NCBI RefSeq assembly: GCF_019219075.1 | Contig: NZ_JAHUWJ010000001.1 | Coordinates: forward strand, 124,001 to 188,000 | Length of the DNA stretch: 64,000 bases | Direction of reading: 5' to 3' | Source: Chitinophaga sp. sic0106 | GTDB lineage: Bacteria; Bacteroidota; Bacteroidia; Chitinophagales; Chitinophagaceae | Part shown: piece by piece, positions 25,942 through 37,771 of the stretch | Layout: each line of letters begins with the position of its first letter | How positions within the stretch are numbered: the stretch's first letter is position 1 | Translations under genes and position numbers: made by a program | Notes under the pieces: generated by a model | Databases searched by the model: none | Seen by the model: only the letters and a program-made list of their open reading frames with translations | Told to the model about the DNA's origin: nothing

Positions 25942-27201
25942 TTATTTCAGTTTCGCCAGTGCAGCTTCGAGTTTTTCGAACATAGCCGGGATTTCTTCTT
26001 TCACGCAAGTACCAACGCTGAGGCGGTACCATGGCGCATTTTTATCAGCACCGAAAGCAGAGAATGGCACCAGTGCCAGTTTAGCTTCGTTGAGGATGTA
26101 AGAAGTAACAGCCGCCTGATCTGCCAGTACGGTGCCCTCTGCGGTTGTTTTACCCACCAGGTCAAATTTGATGGTCAGGTAAATCGCAGCCTGTGGGGCA
26201 ATGGCATCTACCTGATAACCTGCTTTTTTCAGTTTATCAAAGCCATTGTAAATATTTACGAGGCGCTCTTCGATCTCAGCTTTGAAATGAGCCAGGTATT
26301 TATCCACATTCTCTGTTTGCACGAGGTAGCGGGCAGCGGCTTTTTGCTCAGCCATTGGGCTCCATGCACCTACGTGGGAGAGGATAGATTTCATTTTACC
26401 GATCACGTGAGCTGGTCCTAACGCCCAACCAACGCGTACGCCGGTAGCGGCAAAGGCTTTGCTCATACCGTCGATGAAGATGGTGTAATCCTTCATTTCA
26501 GGACGGAGGGAAACCGGGTTATGGTGGTGTGTATCACCGAAGGTCAGCACCCAATACATCTGGTCAAACATAACGTAGAGCGGCTTTTCATCAGCACCTC
26601 TGCTTTTGTTTTCGGCCAGTACCAGGTCACAGATTTCCTCCAGCTGTTGCTTACCAAAGGCAGTACCGGTAGGGTTCTGCGGAGAGCAGAGCGCCAGGAG
26701 GGTAGCACCTTTCAGGAGCGGCTTCAGTTCCGCAGCCGTAGGCATGAAGAAGTTTTCAGGAGTGGTTTGCAATACTACGTGCTCCGCTTCCAGGAAGTGG
26801 GTGTAGTGATTGTTGTTCCAGGAAGGAGTGGCGTAAATTACTTTCTCACCACGGTCTACAATCGTTCTGAAAGTAGCGTAAATGATAGGACGGCCTCCGC
26901 AGGAAATCACGATTTCCCTGGCAGGATCATATTGCAGTCCCTCACGCTGTCCGATAAAATCACCTACTGCTGTTCTCAGCTCCAGGATACCATCCGCCGG
27001 AGGGTAGTTAGTCAGGTGTTCCTTATAGGCAGTTATGATTTCCTGTTCAAACTCAACCGGGATGGGAAAAACCTTTGGATCAAAGTCGCCGATGGTAAAG
27101 TTGTAAATCTTCTCGCCCTTGGCCTGCTTCTCCTTAATTTCAGCTGCCAGTTTGATGATTTCGGAACCTATCAGTGTTTCGGCTAAATGAGACAGTTTCA
27201 T
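25942..27201 (-). CDS. PLP-dependent class I/II aminotransferase
   Basis: A 419-residue cytoplasmic enzyme of the aspartate aminotransferase fold. The motif SKAFAATGVRVGW near residue 245 holds the PLP-binding Lys. Other family marks are YPPADGILELRTAVGDF near 65, SPQNPTGTAF near 170 (substrate and PLP contact) and CGGRPIIYATFRTI near 100. Whether it acts on aspartate, alanine or aromatic amino acids cannot be decided from sequence. It is a single gene with its own terminator, divergent from dnaN. Confidence 0.94.
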   Translation of the reverse strand: MKLSHLAETLIGSEIIKLAAEIKEKQAKGEKIYNFTIGDFDPKVFPIPVEFEQEIITAYKEHLTNYPPADGILELRTAVGDFIGQREGLQYDPAREIVISCGGRPIIYATFRTIVDRGEKVIYATPSWNNNHYTHFLEAEHVVLQTTPENFFMPTAAELKPLLKGATLLALCSPQNPTGTAFGKQQLEEICDLVLAENKSRGADEKPLYVMFDQMYWVLTFGDTHHHNPVSLRPEMKDYTIFIDGMSKAFAATGVRVGWALGPAHVIGKMKSILSHVGAWSPMAEQKAAARYLVQTENVDKYLAHFKAEIEERLVNIYNGFDKLKKAGYQVDAIAPQAAIYLTIKFDLVGKTTAEGTVLADQAAVTSYILNEAKLALVPFSAFGADKNAPWYRLSVGTCVKEEIPAMFEKLEAALAKLK

Positions 27202-27584
27202 AACCTGCTATTTTTGTTGGTTTTGGAATTTTTTTTCGCGCGGCAAAACTAACCCATTTGCATATAATTTAAAAGAAACAATTGATTCTTTTCATATTCT
27301 TCAACAAACAGCCGAAAAATCGTTGTGATATCTAATTAAGGCGAGATTTTCGCACCAAACATCCAATATTACACTATCCCATAATGTGTGCAGCGATCTG
27401 GAAAAGTGTGAAAAAAGAGGGGATTAATGGGTATAAGATGTGACGAAATTAGGCTGATTGACAAAACTTTCTATCTTTGTTTACAGTACTTTTACACCTT
27501 TAATTCAGGTATCATGTGAACCCGCATGAATGTTTCAGGAAGGTGTTTACATAACCAACGAATGACAAGCAAACTTTTTAGATC
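27202..27584. other. Intergenic region between divergent aminotransferase and dnaN genes
   Basis: 383 AT-rich bases with no gene. TATCTTTG at 27472-27479 fits the TAnnTTTG -7 element and probably serves dnaN, leaving a leader of about 100 bases. No convincing -33 element is seen at the expected distance. No DnaA-box cluster was noticed, so there is no sign of an origin of replication. Confidence 0.5.
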
Positions 27585-28703
27585 ATGAAATTTATTGTTT
27601 CTTCCTCTACTTTACTAAAACAATTACAACAGATCAGCGGTGTTATCAATTCCAATACGGTATTACCGATACTGGAGGACTTCCTGTTCCTGATTGATAA
27701 GAACGAACTGACTGTAGTTGCCACAGACCTGGAAACTGTTATGCGGGTGAAGCTGGAGGTGGAAGCGAAAGAGAACGGAAAAGTATGTATTCCGGCCAAA
27801 ATTCTGATGGACTCCCTGAAGAACCTGCCTGATCAGCCGCTGACCTTTCACATCGATCTGAACTCCTACGCTGTGGAAATCACGTCTGACAACGGTAAGT
27901 ACAAAGTAATGGGCGAAAACCCGGAGAACTTCCCTAAAGAACCGGCTGCAGACGACACCACCTCCTTTACCATGTCCGCCACCGGCCTGGTAACCGCTAT
28001 CAACAAAACCCTGTTCGCTGTCAGCAACGACGACCTCCGTCCGGCTATGACAGGTGTTTTCTTTGAACTGGCTCCCAACAGCCTCACTTTCGTAGCTACC
28101 GACGCTCATCGCCTCGTGAAATACGTAAGAACAGACGTTAAATGCCCGCAGGCCGACACCTTCATCGTCCCTAAAAAGCCGCTGAACCTGCTCAAATCCC
28201 TGCTGCCGGATAACGATTCTGAAATCAAAGTTTCCTACAGCCAGAACCACTTCTTCGTACAACACGAAGGGGCCCAAATGATCTGCCGCCTCATCGACGC
28301 CAGATTCCCGGACTATAAAGTGGTAATCCCTAAGGACAATCCTTACCGCCTCACCCTGGTGAAAAGCGACTTCCAAAACGCCCTCAAACGCGTAGGGGTA
28401 TTCGCCAACAAATCCACCAACCAGGTAGCACTCAATATCACCGGTAGTGAACTGCAACTCTCCGCGCAAGACGTTGACTTCTCCTTCGAAGGTAACGAAC
28501 GCATGAACTGCCAGTACTCCGGCGACGATATGCAAATCGCCTTCAACGCCAAATTCCTCATCGAAATGCTCGGCGCCGCCGAAGGTGATGAAATCAGCAT
28601 CGAACTGGCCACCGCTACTAAAGCAGGTATCCTCAAACCTTCCGAAAAAGAAGAAAATGAAGACCTCCTCATGCTGGTAATGCCACTCATGCTGAATAAC
28701 TAA
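27585..28703 (+). CDS. dnaN: DNA polymerase III beta subunit (sliding clamp)
   Basis: A 372-residue protein of normal length. It forms the ring that holds the polymerase on DNA. The start MKFIVSSSTLLKQLQQISGV is the standard DnaN opening. Three repeated clamp domains follow, with PILEDFLFLID near residue 26, MTGVFFELAPNSLTFVATDAHRL near 145 (read as two overlapping segments), and a C-terminus ending LLMLVMPLMLNN, related to the usual MPM(R/K)L end. There is no dnaA or recF next to it. A terminator follows at 28766. Confidence 0.98.
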   Translation: MKFIVSSSTLLKQLQQISGVINSNTVLPILEDFLFLIDKNELTVVATDLETVMRVKLEVEAKENGKVCIPAKILMDSLKNLPDQPLTFHIDLNSYAVEITSDNGKYKVMGENPENFPKEPAADDTTSFTMSATGLVTAINKTLFAVSNDDLRPAMTGVFFELAPNSLTFVATDAHRLVKYVRTDVKCPQADTFIVPKKPLNLLKSLLPDNDSEIKVSYSQNHFFVQHEGAQMICRLIDARFPDYKVVIPKDNPYRLTLVKSDFQNALKRVGVFANKSTNQVALNITGSELQLSAQDVDFSFEGNERMNCQYSGDDMQIAFNAKFLIEMLGAAEGDEISIELATATKAGILKPSEKEENEDLLMLVMPLMLNN

Positions 28704-28765
28704 TAAGCATACACGCATTAATATTTTGCTAAAAGTTTTTTGCTTGAAGCATAATGATAATACAT

Positions 28766-28797
28766 AAAGCAATCTCTCACAAAGAGGTTGCTTTTTT
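28766..28797 (+). terminator. Terminator after dnaN
   Basis: AAAGCAATCTCT pairs with AGAGGTTGCTTT (one G-T pair) and is followed by TTTTG. It lies 62 bases after the dnaN stop. Confidence 0.85.
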
Positions 28798-29072
28798 GTT
28801 TACCCAACTCCGCCGGCAGCCCTTTGTATACTCCACAAATAGTCGTAATTTTTCAACAGGAAAATAAGACAGTTAAGCAGTTTATAAGAATCAATACCAC
28901 GTTTGTAATCATCAGCCCTGGATAACGATGGCGCATACACGTTGCACTTACGATGAAAGAGGGTTCCATCCGTTATAATCCCATAGTTTTTCCCATATCC
29001 CATGCAGAGCAGGTTTTGTTGTTGGCCAGTTTAGTCCGCTAATATTCATTTGATACCTATATACACCTGCAT
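28798..29072. other. Spacer between dnaN terminator and the sterol-desaturase-like gene
   Basis: Together with the dnaN 3' region this leaves 369 bases without a supported gene. A 67-codon open frame on the minus strand (29003 to 28800) encodes a peptide beginning MGYGKNYGIITDG with a short hydrophobic patch, but it lacks a promoter or partner and is not called. The last 40 bases should carry the promoter of the next gene. Confidence 0.4.
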
Positions 29073-29870
29073 ATGGTGACTTTTTTTGAACATATTCCTA
29101 CGCCCTGGCGCATCGCTATCATGCTTGGTGGCCTGCTGCTCCTGTGGATGCTGGAAGGAATCATACCACGCTTCTCCTTCCGGGGAAACAAATACCGCCA
29201 TGCAGGTACCAACCTCTTCCTTACCCTCACCACAGCCGTTTTAAACACCGCTTTCGCCTTTGCTATTGTTAGTGCCAGCATATGGACTACCAAGGCAAAA
29301 TTCGGCCTCTTATATGTGTTTAATCTGCCTTTGTGGCTACATACCATCCTCGCCTTGTTACTGCTCGACTTCATAGGCGCCTACCTCGTGCACCTCGTGC
29401 AGCACAAAACCGCATGGATGTGGCAGTTTCACAAAATCCATCATACCGATAAAGAGATTGACGCCACCACCGCACTCCGTCACCACCCGGTAGAAAACCT
29501 CTTTCGCATTGCCGCGCTACTGATTGCCGTACTGGTGGCTGGCGTACCGTTCTGGATGGTGATGTTTTACCAATCCCTCTCGGTACTGATGTCGCAGTTT
29601 AATCATGCCAATATACACCTGCCCAAATGGCTGGATAATGGCCTCAGCTGGATTATCGTCTCACCGGATATGCATAAGGTCCACCATAGCCACCTCCAAC
29701 CGGAAACGGACTCTAATTACAGCAATATATTTTCCATATGGGACCGGCTGTTTGGTACGTTCAAAATCATACCGGACACCACTTCCATCAAATACGGACT
29801 GGATGAATACGAGGATAATAAATATCAACAGATAGGACCACTGCTGAAATTGCCGTGGGACAAACAATAG
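29073..29870 (+). CDS. Sterol desaturase / fatty acid hydroxylase family membrane protein
   Basis: A 265-residue integral membrane protein. Four hydrophobic segments (IAIMLGGLLLLWMLEGI and others) frame the di-iron His boxes: HLVQH near residue 106, HKIHH near 120 (FHKIHHTDKEID), and HKVHH near 205 (SPDMHKVHHSHLQPET). These are the ligands of the non-haem iron centre that hydroxylates lipids. In Bacteroidota such enzymes often act on fatty acids or carotenoids, but the substrate cannot be read here. The stop lies 20 bases before the next small membrane gene, so the pair may be cotranscribed. Confidence 0.93.
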   Translation: MVTFFEHIPTPWRIAIMLGGLLLLWMLEGIIPRFSFRGNKYRHAGTNLFLTLTTAVLNTAFAFAIVSASIWTTKAKFGLLYVFNLPLWLHTILALLLLDFIGAYLVHLVQHKTAWMWQFHKIHHTDKEIDATTALRHHPVENLFRIAALLIAVLVAGVPFWMVMFYQSLSVLMSQFNHANIHLPKWLDNGLSWIIVSPDMHKVHHSHLQPETDSNYSNIFSIWDRLFGTFKIIPDTTSIKYGLDEYEDNKYQQIGPLLKLPWDKQ

Positions 29871-29890
29871 CAATCTTTAAAACAACATAT

Positions 29891-30142
29891 ATGCAACACT
29901 CAACAACGCTGACAAAAACCGCCTGTATCAGTTCGCTCATCATCGGGGTAATGTCTGCCGCATTCGCATTTATCACTAAAACGCCTGCTAATGCCGTAGT
30001 ACTGGGCGCAGCCGCTATCGTACTGGGATTTGCATCCCTCTACGCAGGCAGAAAAAGTATCCAGGATATGCAACTTGCTACTGCCGGTATATTCATGGCC
30101 GTTGTAGGATGCCTGGTGGGCTTATGGCAGATCTATGGCTGA
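29891..30142 (+). CDS. Small membrane protein of unknown function
   Basis: From the ATG at 29891 the product is 83 residues. After a polar start (MQHSTTLTKTAC) it has two to three hydrophobic helices: ISSLIIGVMSAAFAFI, AVVLGAAAIVLGFASLYAG and AGIFMAVVGCLVGLWQI. A longer frame from 29855 overlaps the upstream gene and is less likely. No family recognised; it resembles the small hydrophobic DUF4190-type proteins in layout only. It follows the hydroxylase-like gene by 20 bases. Confidence 0.72.
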   Translation: MQHSTTLTKTACISSLIIGVMSAAFAFITKTPANAVVLGAAAIVLGFASLYAGRKSIQDMQLATAGIFMAVVGCLVGLWQIYG

Positions 30143-30155
30143 TAAAAAAAAGGGG

Positions 30156-30635
30156 TTATTTGCTGCGGCGATATCGTTCCGTATATCCCTCAGCTGCCTT
30201 AACAGGAAATAATACCAGTGAAGTATCCGTAAGCTCCCTGATAATAGTTGTATCCACAATGGTAGTAATATCTCTGACACCATCGGAATGATTCCATAAC
30301 AAAAGCGTGTCACGCAGCACCTGCCATCGCTCGTATACCAAAGTATACATGTTGATGGACCTGGCTACGCCATTCTTCTTAAGTTGAAAACCCTGCATCT
30401 CTTTATCCAGGCCCTGTACGGGCTGTATCCACTTTCCTATGAGCTTCGCTGTATCAATATGCAGCGTATCTGCAACAGCGGTAGTGCTGTCGGAAACGAT
30501 CGCATTACTGCTGTCTGCAATACTCAATAAACTGCTGTCGTGCACATACGTCTCTTCCTCCTTTCCACTATTGCCACACGCAACCATTCCCATCATCAAC
30601 ATCAGCAGCCCTGCTTTCTGAAATACGTTCAACAT
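30156..30635 (-). CDS. Lipocalin-like lipoprotein
   Basis: A 159-residue protein with a lipoprotein signal: KAGLLMLMMGMVAC places the lipid-modified Cys near residue 20, followed by GNSGKEEE. The mature domain begins LIGKWIQPVQGLDKEMQGF, the pattern of the Bacteroidota lipocalin-like domain (K-L-x-G-x-W opening), with further strands RSINMYTLVYERWQVL and SLVLFPVKAAEGYTERY. It is anchored in the envelope. The ligand is unknown. It converges with the small membrane gene and is divergent from the thiamine operon. Confidence 0.8.
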   Translation of the reverse strand: MLNVFQKAGLLMLMMGMVACGNSGKEEETYVHDSSLLSIADSSNAIVSDSTTAVADTLHIDTAKLIGKWIQPVQGLDKEMQGFQLKKNGVARSINMYTLVYERWQVLRDTLLLWNHSDGVRDITTIVDTTIIRELTDTSLVLFPVKAAEGYTERYRRSK

Positions 30636-30710
30636 GGACTAAAAATACAATAGTTAACAGAATTACCAACTCAATATTGAAATTTAGAAATAATTACTAC
30701 ATTTACAATC

Positions 30711-30833
30711 ACTTTAGGGGTGTTTATGCCTTAGGGCATAAGCTGAGATGATACCCTCGGTACCTGAAGCAGTTCATACTGCCGTAGGAAAAAGTAATAA
30801 CTTCCTCTTCATTTACCACGCATCCTCTAAAGT
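30711..30833 (+). promoter_or_regulatory. TPP (THI-element) riboswitch with likely expression platform
   Basis: The conserved THI-box order is present from 30717: GGGGTG, then GCTGAGATGATACCC, ACCTGA, CAGTTCATACTGCCGTAGG. It binds thiamine pyrophosphate. The closing stem pairs ACTTT (30711-30715) with AAAGT (30791-30795). The same 5' strand, extended as ACTTTAGGGG, can instead pair with CCTCTAAAGT (30824-30833), a mutually exclusive structure. The thiS start codon lies in a small hairpin TTCCAT/ATGGAA (30854-30869). Low TPP would free the downstream genes. A TACATTTA sequence (30698-30705) may be the -7 element. Confidence 0.92.
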
Positions 30834-30863
30834 TTATTGTTCACCATTTTAATTTCCATCATC

Positions 30864-31067
30864 ATGGAAGTACTTGTCAACAATAAACTTTACGCGGTGC
30901 AGCCTGGTACTACCATTGCTGCATTGCTTCAGTTTATTCAATTATCCAGTCACAAAGGCATCGCCATCGCCGTCAATAACCAGGTCATACCCAAAACCAG
31001 CTGGGATCACCAGGCATTGTCCGCCGCCGACAACATCACCATCATCCGCGCTACACAAGGCGGATAA
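30864..31067 (+). CDS. thiS: ThiS, sulfur-carrier protein
   Basis: A 67-residue ubiquitin-fold protein with the diagnostic C-terminal Gly-Gly (ATQGG). The C-terminal thiocarboxylate delivers sulfur to the thiazole ring. The start ATG at 30864 gives MEVLVNNKLYAV, as in other ThiS; an earlier start at 30837 would fall in the leader. It is the first gene after the TPP riboswitch. Activation normally needs ThiF, which is missing in this operon. Confidence 0.94.
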   Translation: MEVLVNNKLYAVQPGTTIAALLQFIQLSSHKGIAIAVNNQVIPKTSWDHQALSAADNITIIRATQGG

Positions 31068-31133
31068 CTAATCAATTATTTCGTATAACCACTTCCGTTA
31101 TTACCTAACGGACAGGCATCCTATTGACTTTAA

Positions 31134-33606
<2,473 letters not shown>

Positions 33607-33616
<10 letters not shown>

Positions 33617-34383
33617 TACAATCGGAGCGACCATTTGTACTCAGCATAGCAGGCCTGGACCCCAGTGGGGGCGCAGGCTTGCTGGCGGACGTCAAAACCT
33701 TTGAACAGCATTGTACTTATGGCCTGGGTGTTTGCAGCGCTATCACCGTACAAACAGGTACCCAGTTCCACAGCGTAGAATGGATACCGTTATACCAGAT
33801 TATAGCGCAGGTAAAACCGCTGCTTCAAACCTATCCTGTCACCTATTGTAAAATCGGTATCGTGCAGGATGTTTACACTTTAACATCACTGGTGCATCAG
33901 CTGCGGCAACTGCAACCCACTATCCGCATCATACTGGACCCGGTACTGAAAGCCACGGCAGGATTCAACTTCCATGGCATTGTACACTGGGAGGGCTGGA
34001 AGCAGGTCCTGGAAGCCATCTACCTGCTCACCCCCAACTATGACGAAGCGAAACTGCTCGCCGGCTATGATACCGGGGAAGCAGCAGCGGAAGCCATCGC
34101 CACTTGTTGCCATGTGCTGCTCAAGGGTGGCCACCATCCGTTACAGGCAGGCGTGGATACCCTGTATCTGCCATCTCCTCAAAAAATACTACCGCAAACA
34201 ACGGCCATTACTGCCAAACACGGCTCTGGGTGTGTATTATCTGCTGCTATCACTGCCAACCTTGCGAATGGGCAGTCATTAATTACCGCATGCACTAACG
34301 CTAAAGCATACACGGAAAATTTCCTTTCCAGCAATGTGTCTCCGTTAGGATTTCATGCAGCTTTAAATTATTCCATCACATGA
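33607..34383 (+). CDS. thiD: ThiD, hydroxymethylpyrimidine (phosphate) kinase
   Basis: A 258-residue ribokinase-fold enzyme phosphorylating HMP and HMP-phosphate before coupling. It starts near the motif FVLSIAGLDPSGGAGLLADV, with the substrate region CSAITVQTG near residue 38. The C-terminal anion-hole motif HGSGCVLSAAITANLA is near 205. Start and stop overlap both neighbours by 10 and 4 bases, typical of this compact operon. Confidence 0.96.
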
Positions 34384-35024
34384 TCAACAGATTACAATAT
34401 ATCTCACAGGGCGTTACGCCTGCGGATCATCTGCAAAACATCAGCAGCGCCTGTGATGCAGGCTGCACCTGGGTGCAGCTCCGCATTAAAGACTTAACTG
34501 CCGAAGAATTGTTGCCACATGCAGTGGCGGCACGCCGGCTCACGTCCCCCTATAATGTTACCCTCATCATCAACGATCACCCCACAGTAGCCGTGGCCGC
34601 AGGGGCTGATGGCGTGCATGTAGGGCTGGAAGACAATACCGTGGCCGAAGCCAGGGCTATCGTAGGCGACAAGATGATTGTGGGTGGAACATCCAACACC
34701 TGGGAGCACATTGTCAAACATCAGTCGGAAGGGGCGGACTACGTAGGCCTGGGACCTTACCGGTTTACACCAACCAAGAAAAAACTCAGTCCTATTCTGA
34801 GTCTGACCGGCTACCAGGCGGTGATGCAAAAATTATCCGGCCTGGGTATACAAATCCCCGTCATTGCTATTGGTGGTGTAGTTACGGAAGATATTACAGC
34901 GCTCCTCCGCGCAGGTGTACACGGTATTGCAGTAAGCGGCCTGATAACCGGTGCTCCTGACAAAGCCATGCTCGTGGAACTACTTTATAACCGTTTAAAT
35001 ACTTCATTCGCATGCAACCATTAA
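34380..35024 (+). CDS. thiE: ThiE, thiamine-phosphate synthase
   Basis: A 214-residue TIM-barrel enzyme that joins HMP-pyrophosphate and thiazole phosphate. Motifs: VQLRIKDL near residue 33 (phosphate contact), [20 protein letters not shown] near 62, GTSNTWEHI near 102, [11 protein letters not shown] near 123 and [12 protein letters not shown] near 162. The substrate loop TPTKK is present, as in functional ThiE. It overlaps thiD by 4 bases and thiG by 13. Confidence 0.94.
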   Translation: MINRLQYISQGVTPADHLQNISSACDAGCTWVQLRIKDLTAEELLPHAVAARRLTSPYNVTLIINDHPTVAVAAGADGVHVGLEDNTVAEARAIVGDKMIVGGTSNTWEHIVKHQSEGADYVGLGPYRFTPTKKKLSPILSLTGYQAVMQKLSGLGIQIPVIAIGGVVTEDITALLRAGVHGIAVSGLITGAPDKAMLVELLYNRLNTSFACNH

Positions 35025-35785
35025 CCATAGCCGACAAGCAGTTTCGATCCCGCCTGTTCACCGGTACCGGAAAGTTTTCTTCCGCACTATTGATGGAAGA
35101 GTCCTTGCTGGCATCCGGCTCTGAACTGGTGACGGTAGCCCTCAAGCGTGTGGATATACAACAGAAAACTGATGATATCCTTACCCATCTTCAGCATCCG
35201 CATTTAAATCTGCTGCCTAATACCTCCGGTGTGCGTACGGCAAAAGAAGCCGTGTATGCGGCACAGTTAGCCCGGGAGGCCCTGGAAACAAACTGGATCA
35301 AGCTGGAAATCCATCCCGACCCGCGTTACCTGCTGCCGGACCCAATAGAAACTTTACAGGCTACGGAGGAACTGGCACGCCTGGGCTTTGTGGTGTTGCC
35401 TTATATCCACGCTGACCCTGTGTTGTGTAAGCGCCTGGAAAATGCCGGCACCGCTGCGGTGATGCCGTTAGGGTCTCCCATAGGCAGCAACAAAGGCCTT
35501 AAAACTTTCGATTTTCTGGAAATCATTATCCAGCAGAGCAAGGTGCCTGTGATTGTGGATGCAGGTATTGGCGCCCCTTCCCATGCGGCGCAGGCCATGG
35601 AAATGGGTGCCGATGCCGTATTGGTAAACACCGCCATTGCCGTGGCTAAAGACCCGGTAAAAATGGGGCTGGCCTTTAAGCTGGCAGTGGAAGCAGGGCG
35701 GCAGGCCTACGAATCAGGACTGGCCGCGGTTTCCAGGCAGGCCATGGCTTCCAGTCCGCTCACTGCCTTCCTGGATGAGCTTTGA
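35012..35785 (+). CDS. thiG: ThiG, thiazole synthase
   Basis: A 257-residue enzyme building the thiazole ring from deoxyxylulose phosphate, dehydroglycine and ThiS thiocarboxylate. [19 protein letters not shown] opens the protein, WIKLEIHPD near residue 94 carries the Schiff-base Lys, and the C-terminal half has [20 protein letters not shown] near 180 and [17 protein letters not shown] near 200. It overlaps thiE by 13 bases. Normal length. Confidence 0.97.
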   Translation: MQPLTIADKQFRSRLFTGTGKFSSALLMEESLLASGSELVTVALKRVDIQQKTDDILTHLQHPHLNLLPNTSGVRTAKEAVYAAQLAREALETNWIKLEIHPDPRYLLPDPIETLQATEELARLGFVVLPYIHADPVLCKRLENAGTAAVMPLGSPIGSNKGLKTFDFLEIIIQQSKVPVIVDAGIGAPSHAAQAMEMGADAVLVNTAIAVAKDPVKMGLAFKLAVEAGRQAYESGLAAVSRQAMASSPLTAFLDEL

Positions 35786-35802
35786 CCATTAAAGAGAAAA
35801 TT

Positions 35803-36909
35803 ATGTTTACTGAAATATTCAACCAGTACAACTGGGACGAAGTAAAGGCCAGCATTTACCAGAAAACGCCCAGGGACGTGGAAAACGCCTTATCCGCTAC
35901 CCGCCGTACCCTCCACGATTTTGCGGCGCTGATTAGTCCGGCCGCGGCGCCTTACCTGGAGGATATGGCGCGCCTGAGCCACCAGCTCACGTTGCAGCGC
36001 TTCGGCAACACTATGCAGCTCTATATCCCCATGTACCTGTCCAACGAATGCCAGAACATCTGCACTTATTGTGGCTTTAGTCTCAACAATAAAATTGCCC
36101 GTAAAACACTGAGCACAGGGGAAATGCTGCAGGAAATCACCGCCATCAAAGCCATGGGCTTCGATCACCTGCTGCTGGTAACAGGGGAGGCGCAGCAGAT
36201 GGTAGGAATCGACTATTTCCGCAAGGCGCTGGCACTGGTACGGCCGCATTTTTCCAACATTTCCATGGAAGTGCAGCCGTTGGAGGAGGCCGAATACCGG
36301 GAGCTTATTCCGCTGGGACTTTACGGCGTGCTGGTGTACCAGGAAACGTATCACCAGGCCGATTATAAACTGCACCATCCCAAAGGAAAGAAATCGAATT
36401 TCTGGTACCGGCTGGAAACGCCGGACAGGCTGGGGAAAGCGGGCATTCACAAAATGGGACTGGGGGTGCTGATAGGGTTGGAGGACTGGCGTACCGATAG
36501 CTTTTTCACCGCCTTGCATTTGCAATACCTGGAAAAAACTTACTGGCAAACGAAGTACAGCATTTCCTTTCCCCGCCTGCGGCCCTTTAGTGGCGGGCTG
36601 GCGCCAAAGGTAGAGATGAACAACCGGGAGCTGGTACAGCTCATTTGCGCTTACCGCCTGCTGAACCAGGAGATAGAGCTTAGTATTTCCACAAGGGAAG
36701 AAGAGGCATTTCGTAACCACCTGGTAAAGCTGGGAGTTACGGCGATGAGTGCCGGCAGTAAAACCAATCCGGGTGGGTATGTGGTGGACCGGCAGTCGCT
36801 GGAGCAGTTTGAAATTTCCGATGAGCGTTCCGCCGCGGAGATAGCTGCAATGCTGCAACAACAAGGCTATGAGGCTGTTTGGAAGGACTGGGACTCCGTT
36901 CTGTCATAA
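35803..36909 (+). CDS. thiH: ThiH, tyrosine lyase (dehydroglycine synthase)
   Basis: From the ATG at 35803 the product is 368 residues; an in-frame TTG at 35782 would add seven. It is a radical SAM enzyme: the CxxxCxxC motif reads NECQNICTYCGF near residue 80. It cleaves tyrosine to give the dehydroglycine used by ThiG. HPKGKKSNFWYRLETPDRLG near 195 and ISFPRLRPF near 255 fit the family. Use of ThiH rather than ThiO indicates an oxygen-independent route. It ends the operon and is followed by a terminator. Confidence 0.96.
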   Translation: MFTEIFNQYNWDEVKASIYQKTPRDVENALSATRRTLHDFAALISPAAAPYLEDMARLSHQLTLQRFGNTMQLYIPMYLSNECQNICTYCGFSLNNKIARKTLSTGEMLQEITAIKAMGFDHLLLVTGEAQQMVGIDYFRKALALVRPHFSNISMEVQPLEEAEYRELIPLGLYGVLVYQETYHQADYKLHHPKGKKSNFWYRLETPDRLGKAGIHKMGLGVLIGLEDWRTDSFFTALHLQYLEKTYWQTKYSISFPRLRPFSGGLAPKVEMNNRELVQLICAYRLLNQEIELSISTREEEAFRNHLVKLGVTAMSAGSKTNPGGYVVDRQSLEQFEISDERSAAEIAAMLQQQGYEAVWKDWDSVLS

Positions 36910-36913
36910 AAAG

Positions 36914-36944
36914 AAAGAGGGTGGAAGAAACCGCCCTCTTTTTG
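36914..36944 (+). terminator. Terminator of the thiamine operon
   Basis: AAAGAGGGTGG pairs with CCGCCCTCTTT (one G-T) with an AAGAAA loop, followed by TTTGC, 5 bases after the thiH stop. Confidence 0.85.
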
Positions 36945-37309
36945 CTTTTCATAGATGGTCTAAAATATATTACATAAGACTTCTCTCAATCTGTGTAAAT
37001 ATAAGTAAGCTCTACAATAATTATCTGGAATGAACAAACTGAACAGCGCCCTATCAAAATGAACAAAACCCGGGCTTTCTGAATAAAAATATCAGATTGA
37101 TCTGAAAAATCACCAGCAAAAGAAAGGCTGCCTCTACGTCGTAGAAGCAGCCCTGTACCTAAAATCCCGTAGTTGCCATATTACTTATGAAAATAAGTAT
37201 GATTGGAATACCGTGTAATCAAATGTAGTACGGTAATTCTGAACAACCATGCAAACACAAGGAATGAACAAAAAGAACAGCTTGCATATTGCTGCACAAA
37301 ACGATCAGG
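36945..37309. other. Spacer between thiH and the PA2169-type gene
   Basis: No gene seen. A hairpin GGCTGC/GCAGCC with an inner TCTAC/GTAGA stem occupies 37126-37152. On the minus strand it is followed by TTTCTTTTG and may terminate the minus-strand gene that ends at 37310, although it is 158 bases away. A TCAGAT/ATCTGA palindrome is at 37092-37105. Confidence 0.45.
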
Positions 37310-37771
37310 CTAGTGATTGATTTTTTCAACGTCTCTGCCAGCCTTGATGGTATCGTGTGCTTTACGCAGTGAAGCTGCCTGTGAAGCGATCAGTTCCCTC
37401 AGTGTGTACGGCATGGAGGTATCTGACTTCAGGGCATCTTCGTATGCTTTTTTAATAGCGTCTTCCCCATATTCACAGGAAGATAATATGGCATAACGGT
37501 CTTCGCCGGTAAATGCGATTTTCAAATCCATCCAGGTACGGTAGAGTTTACCGGACACGGTGGAATCAGTTTGCGGCTCGTCGCCCAGTTTCAGCAATTC
37601 TGCATTTAACTGGCTGGAGTACCCTTCGCTTTCCTGCTGCAGGCGTTTGAATAATATCTGAAGGTCTGCATCATCCGTAGCGTCGAAAGCCTTCTGGTAT
37701 CCTGCTACCCGGTCGTTATTGATTTTCACTAAATCATTCAAGAGCGTTTTAAGATTTTCCTGCTGTTGCAT
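37310..37771 (-). CDS. PA2169-type four-helix-bundle protein (DUF2383)
   Basis: From the inner ATG at 37771 the product is 153 residues. Its opening QENLKTLLNDLVKINNDRVA and the following long helices (LQQESEGYSSQLNAELLKLG, DRYAILSSCEYGEDAIKKAY, LRELIASQAASLRKAHDTIK) fit the PA2169/DUF2383 four-helix bundle, a ferritin-like fold of unknown function that is common among stress-induced genes. It is cytoplasmic. It is divergent from the mini membrane protein and close to two ferritin-like genes, which suggests a general stress neighbourhood. Confidence 0.88.
   Translation of the reverse strand: MQQQENLKTLLNDLVKINNDRVAGYQKAFDATDDADLQILFKRLQQESEGYSSQLNAELLKLGDEPQTDSTVSGKLYRTWMDLKIAFTGEDRYAILSSCEYGEDAIKKAYEDALKSDTSMPYTLRELIASQAASLRKAHDTIKAGRDVEKINH

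Noticed and set aside
27202-27584. Replication origin beside dnaN
   Set aside because: No cluster of DnaA boxes and no dnaA gene were seen; dnaN is often away from the origin in Bacteroidota.
27663-28772. A 369-codon open frame on the minus strand
   Set aside because: It is antisense to dnaN, which is supported by length and motifs; the predicted peptide has no family features.
28800-29003. A 67-codon minus-strand frame in the spacer after dnaN
   Set aside because: Not matched to any family, no promoter or partner; kept only as a remark in the spacer entry.
35890-36864. A 324-codon open frame on the minus strand
   Set aside because: It is antisense to thiH, whose radical SAM motif and operon context are clear.
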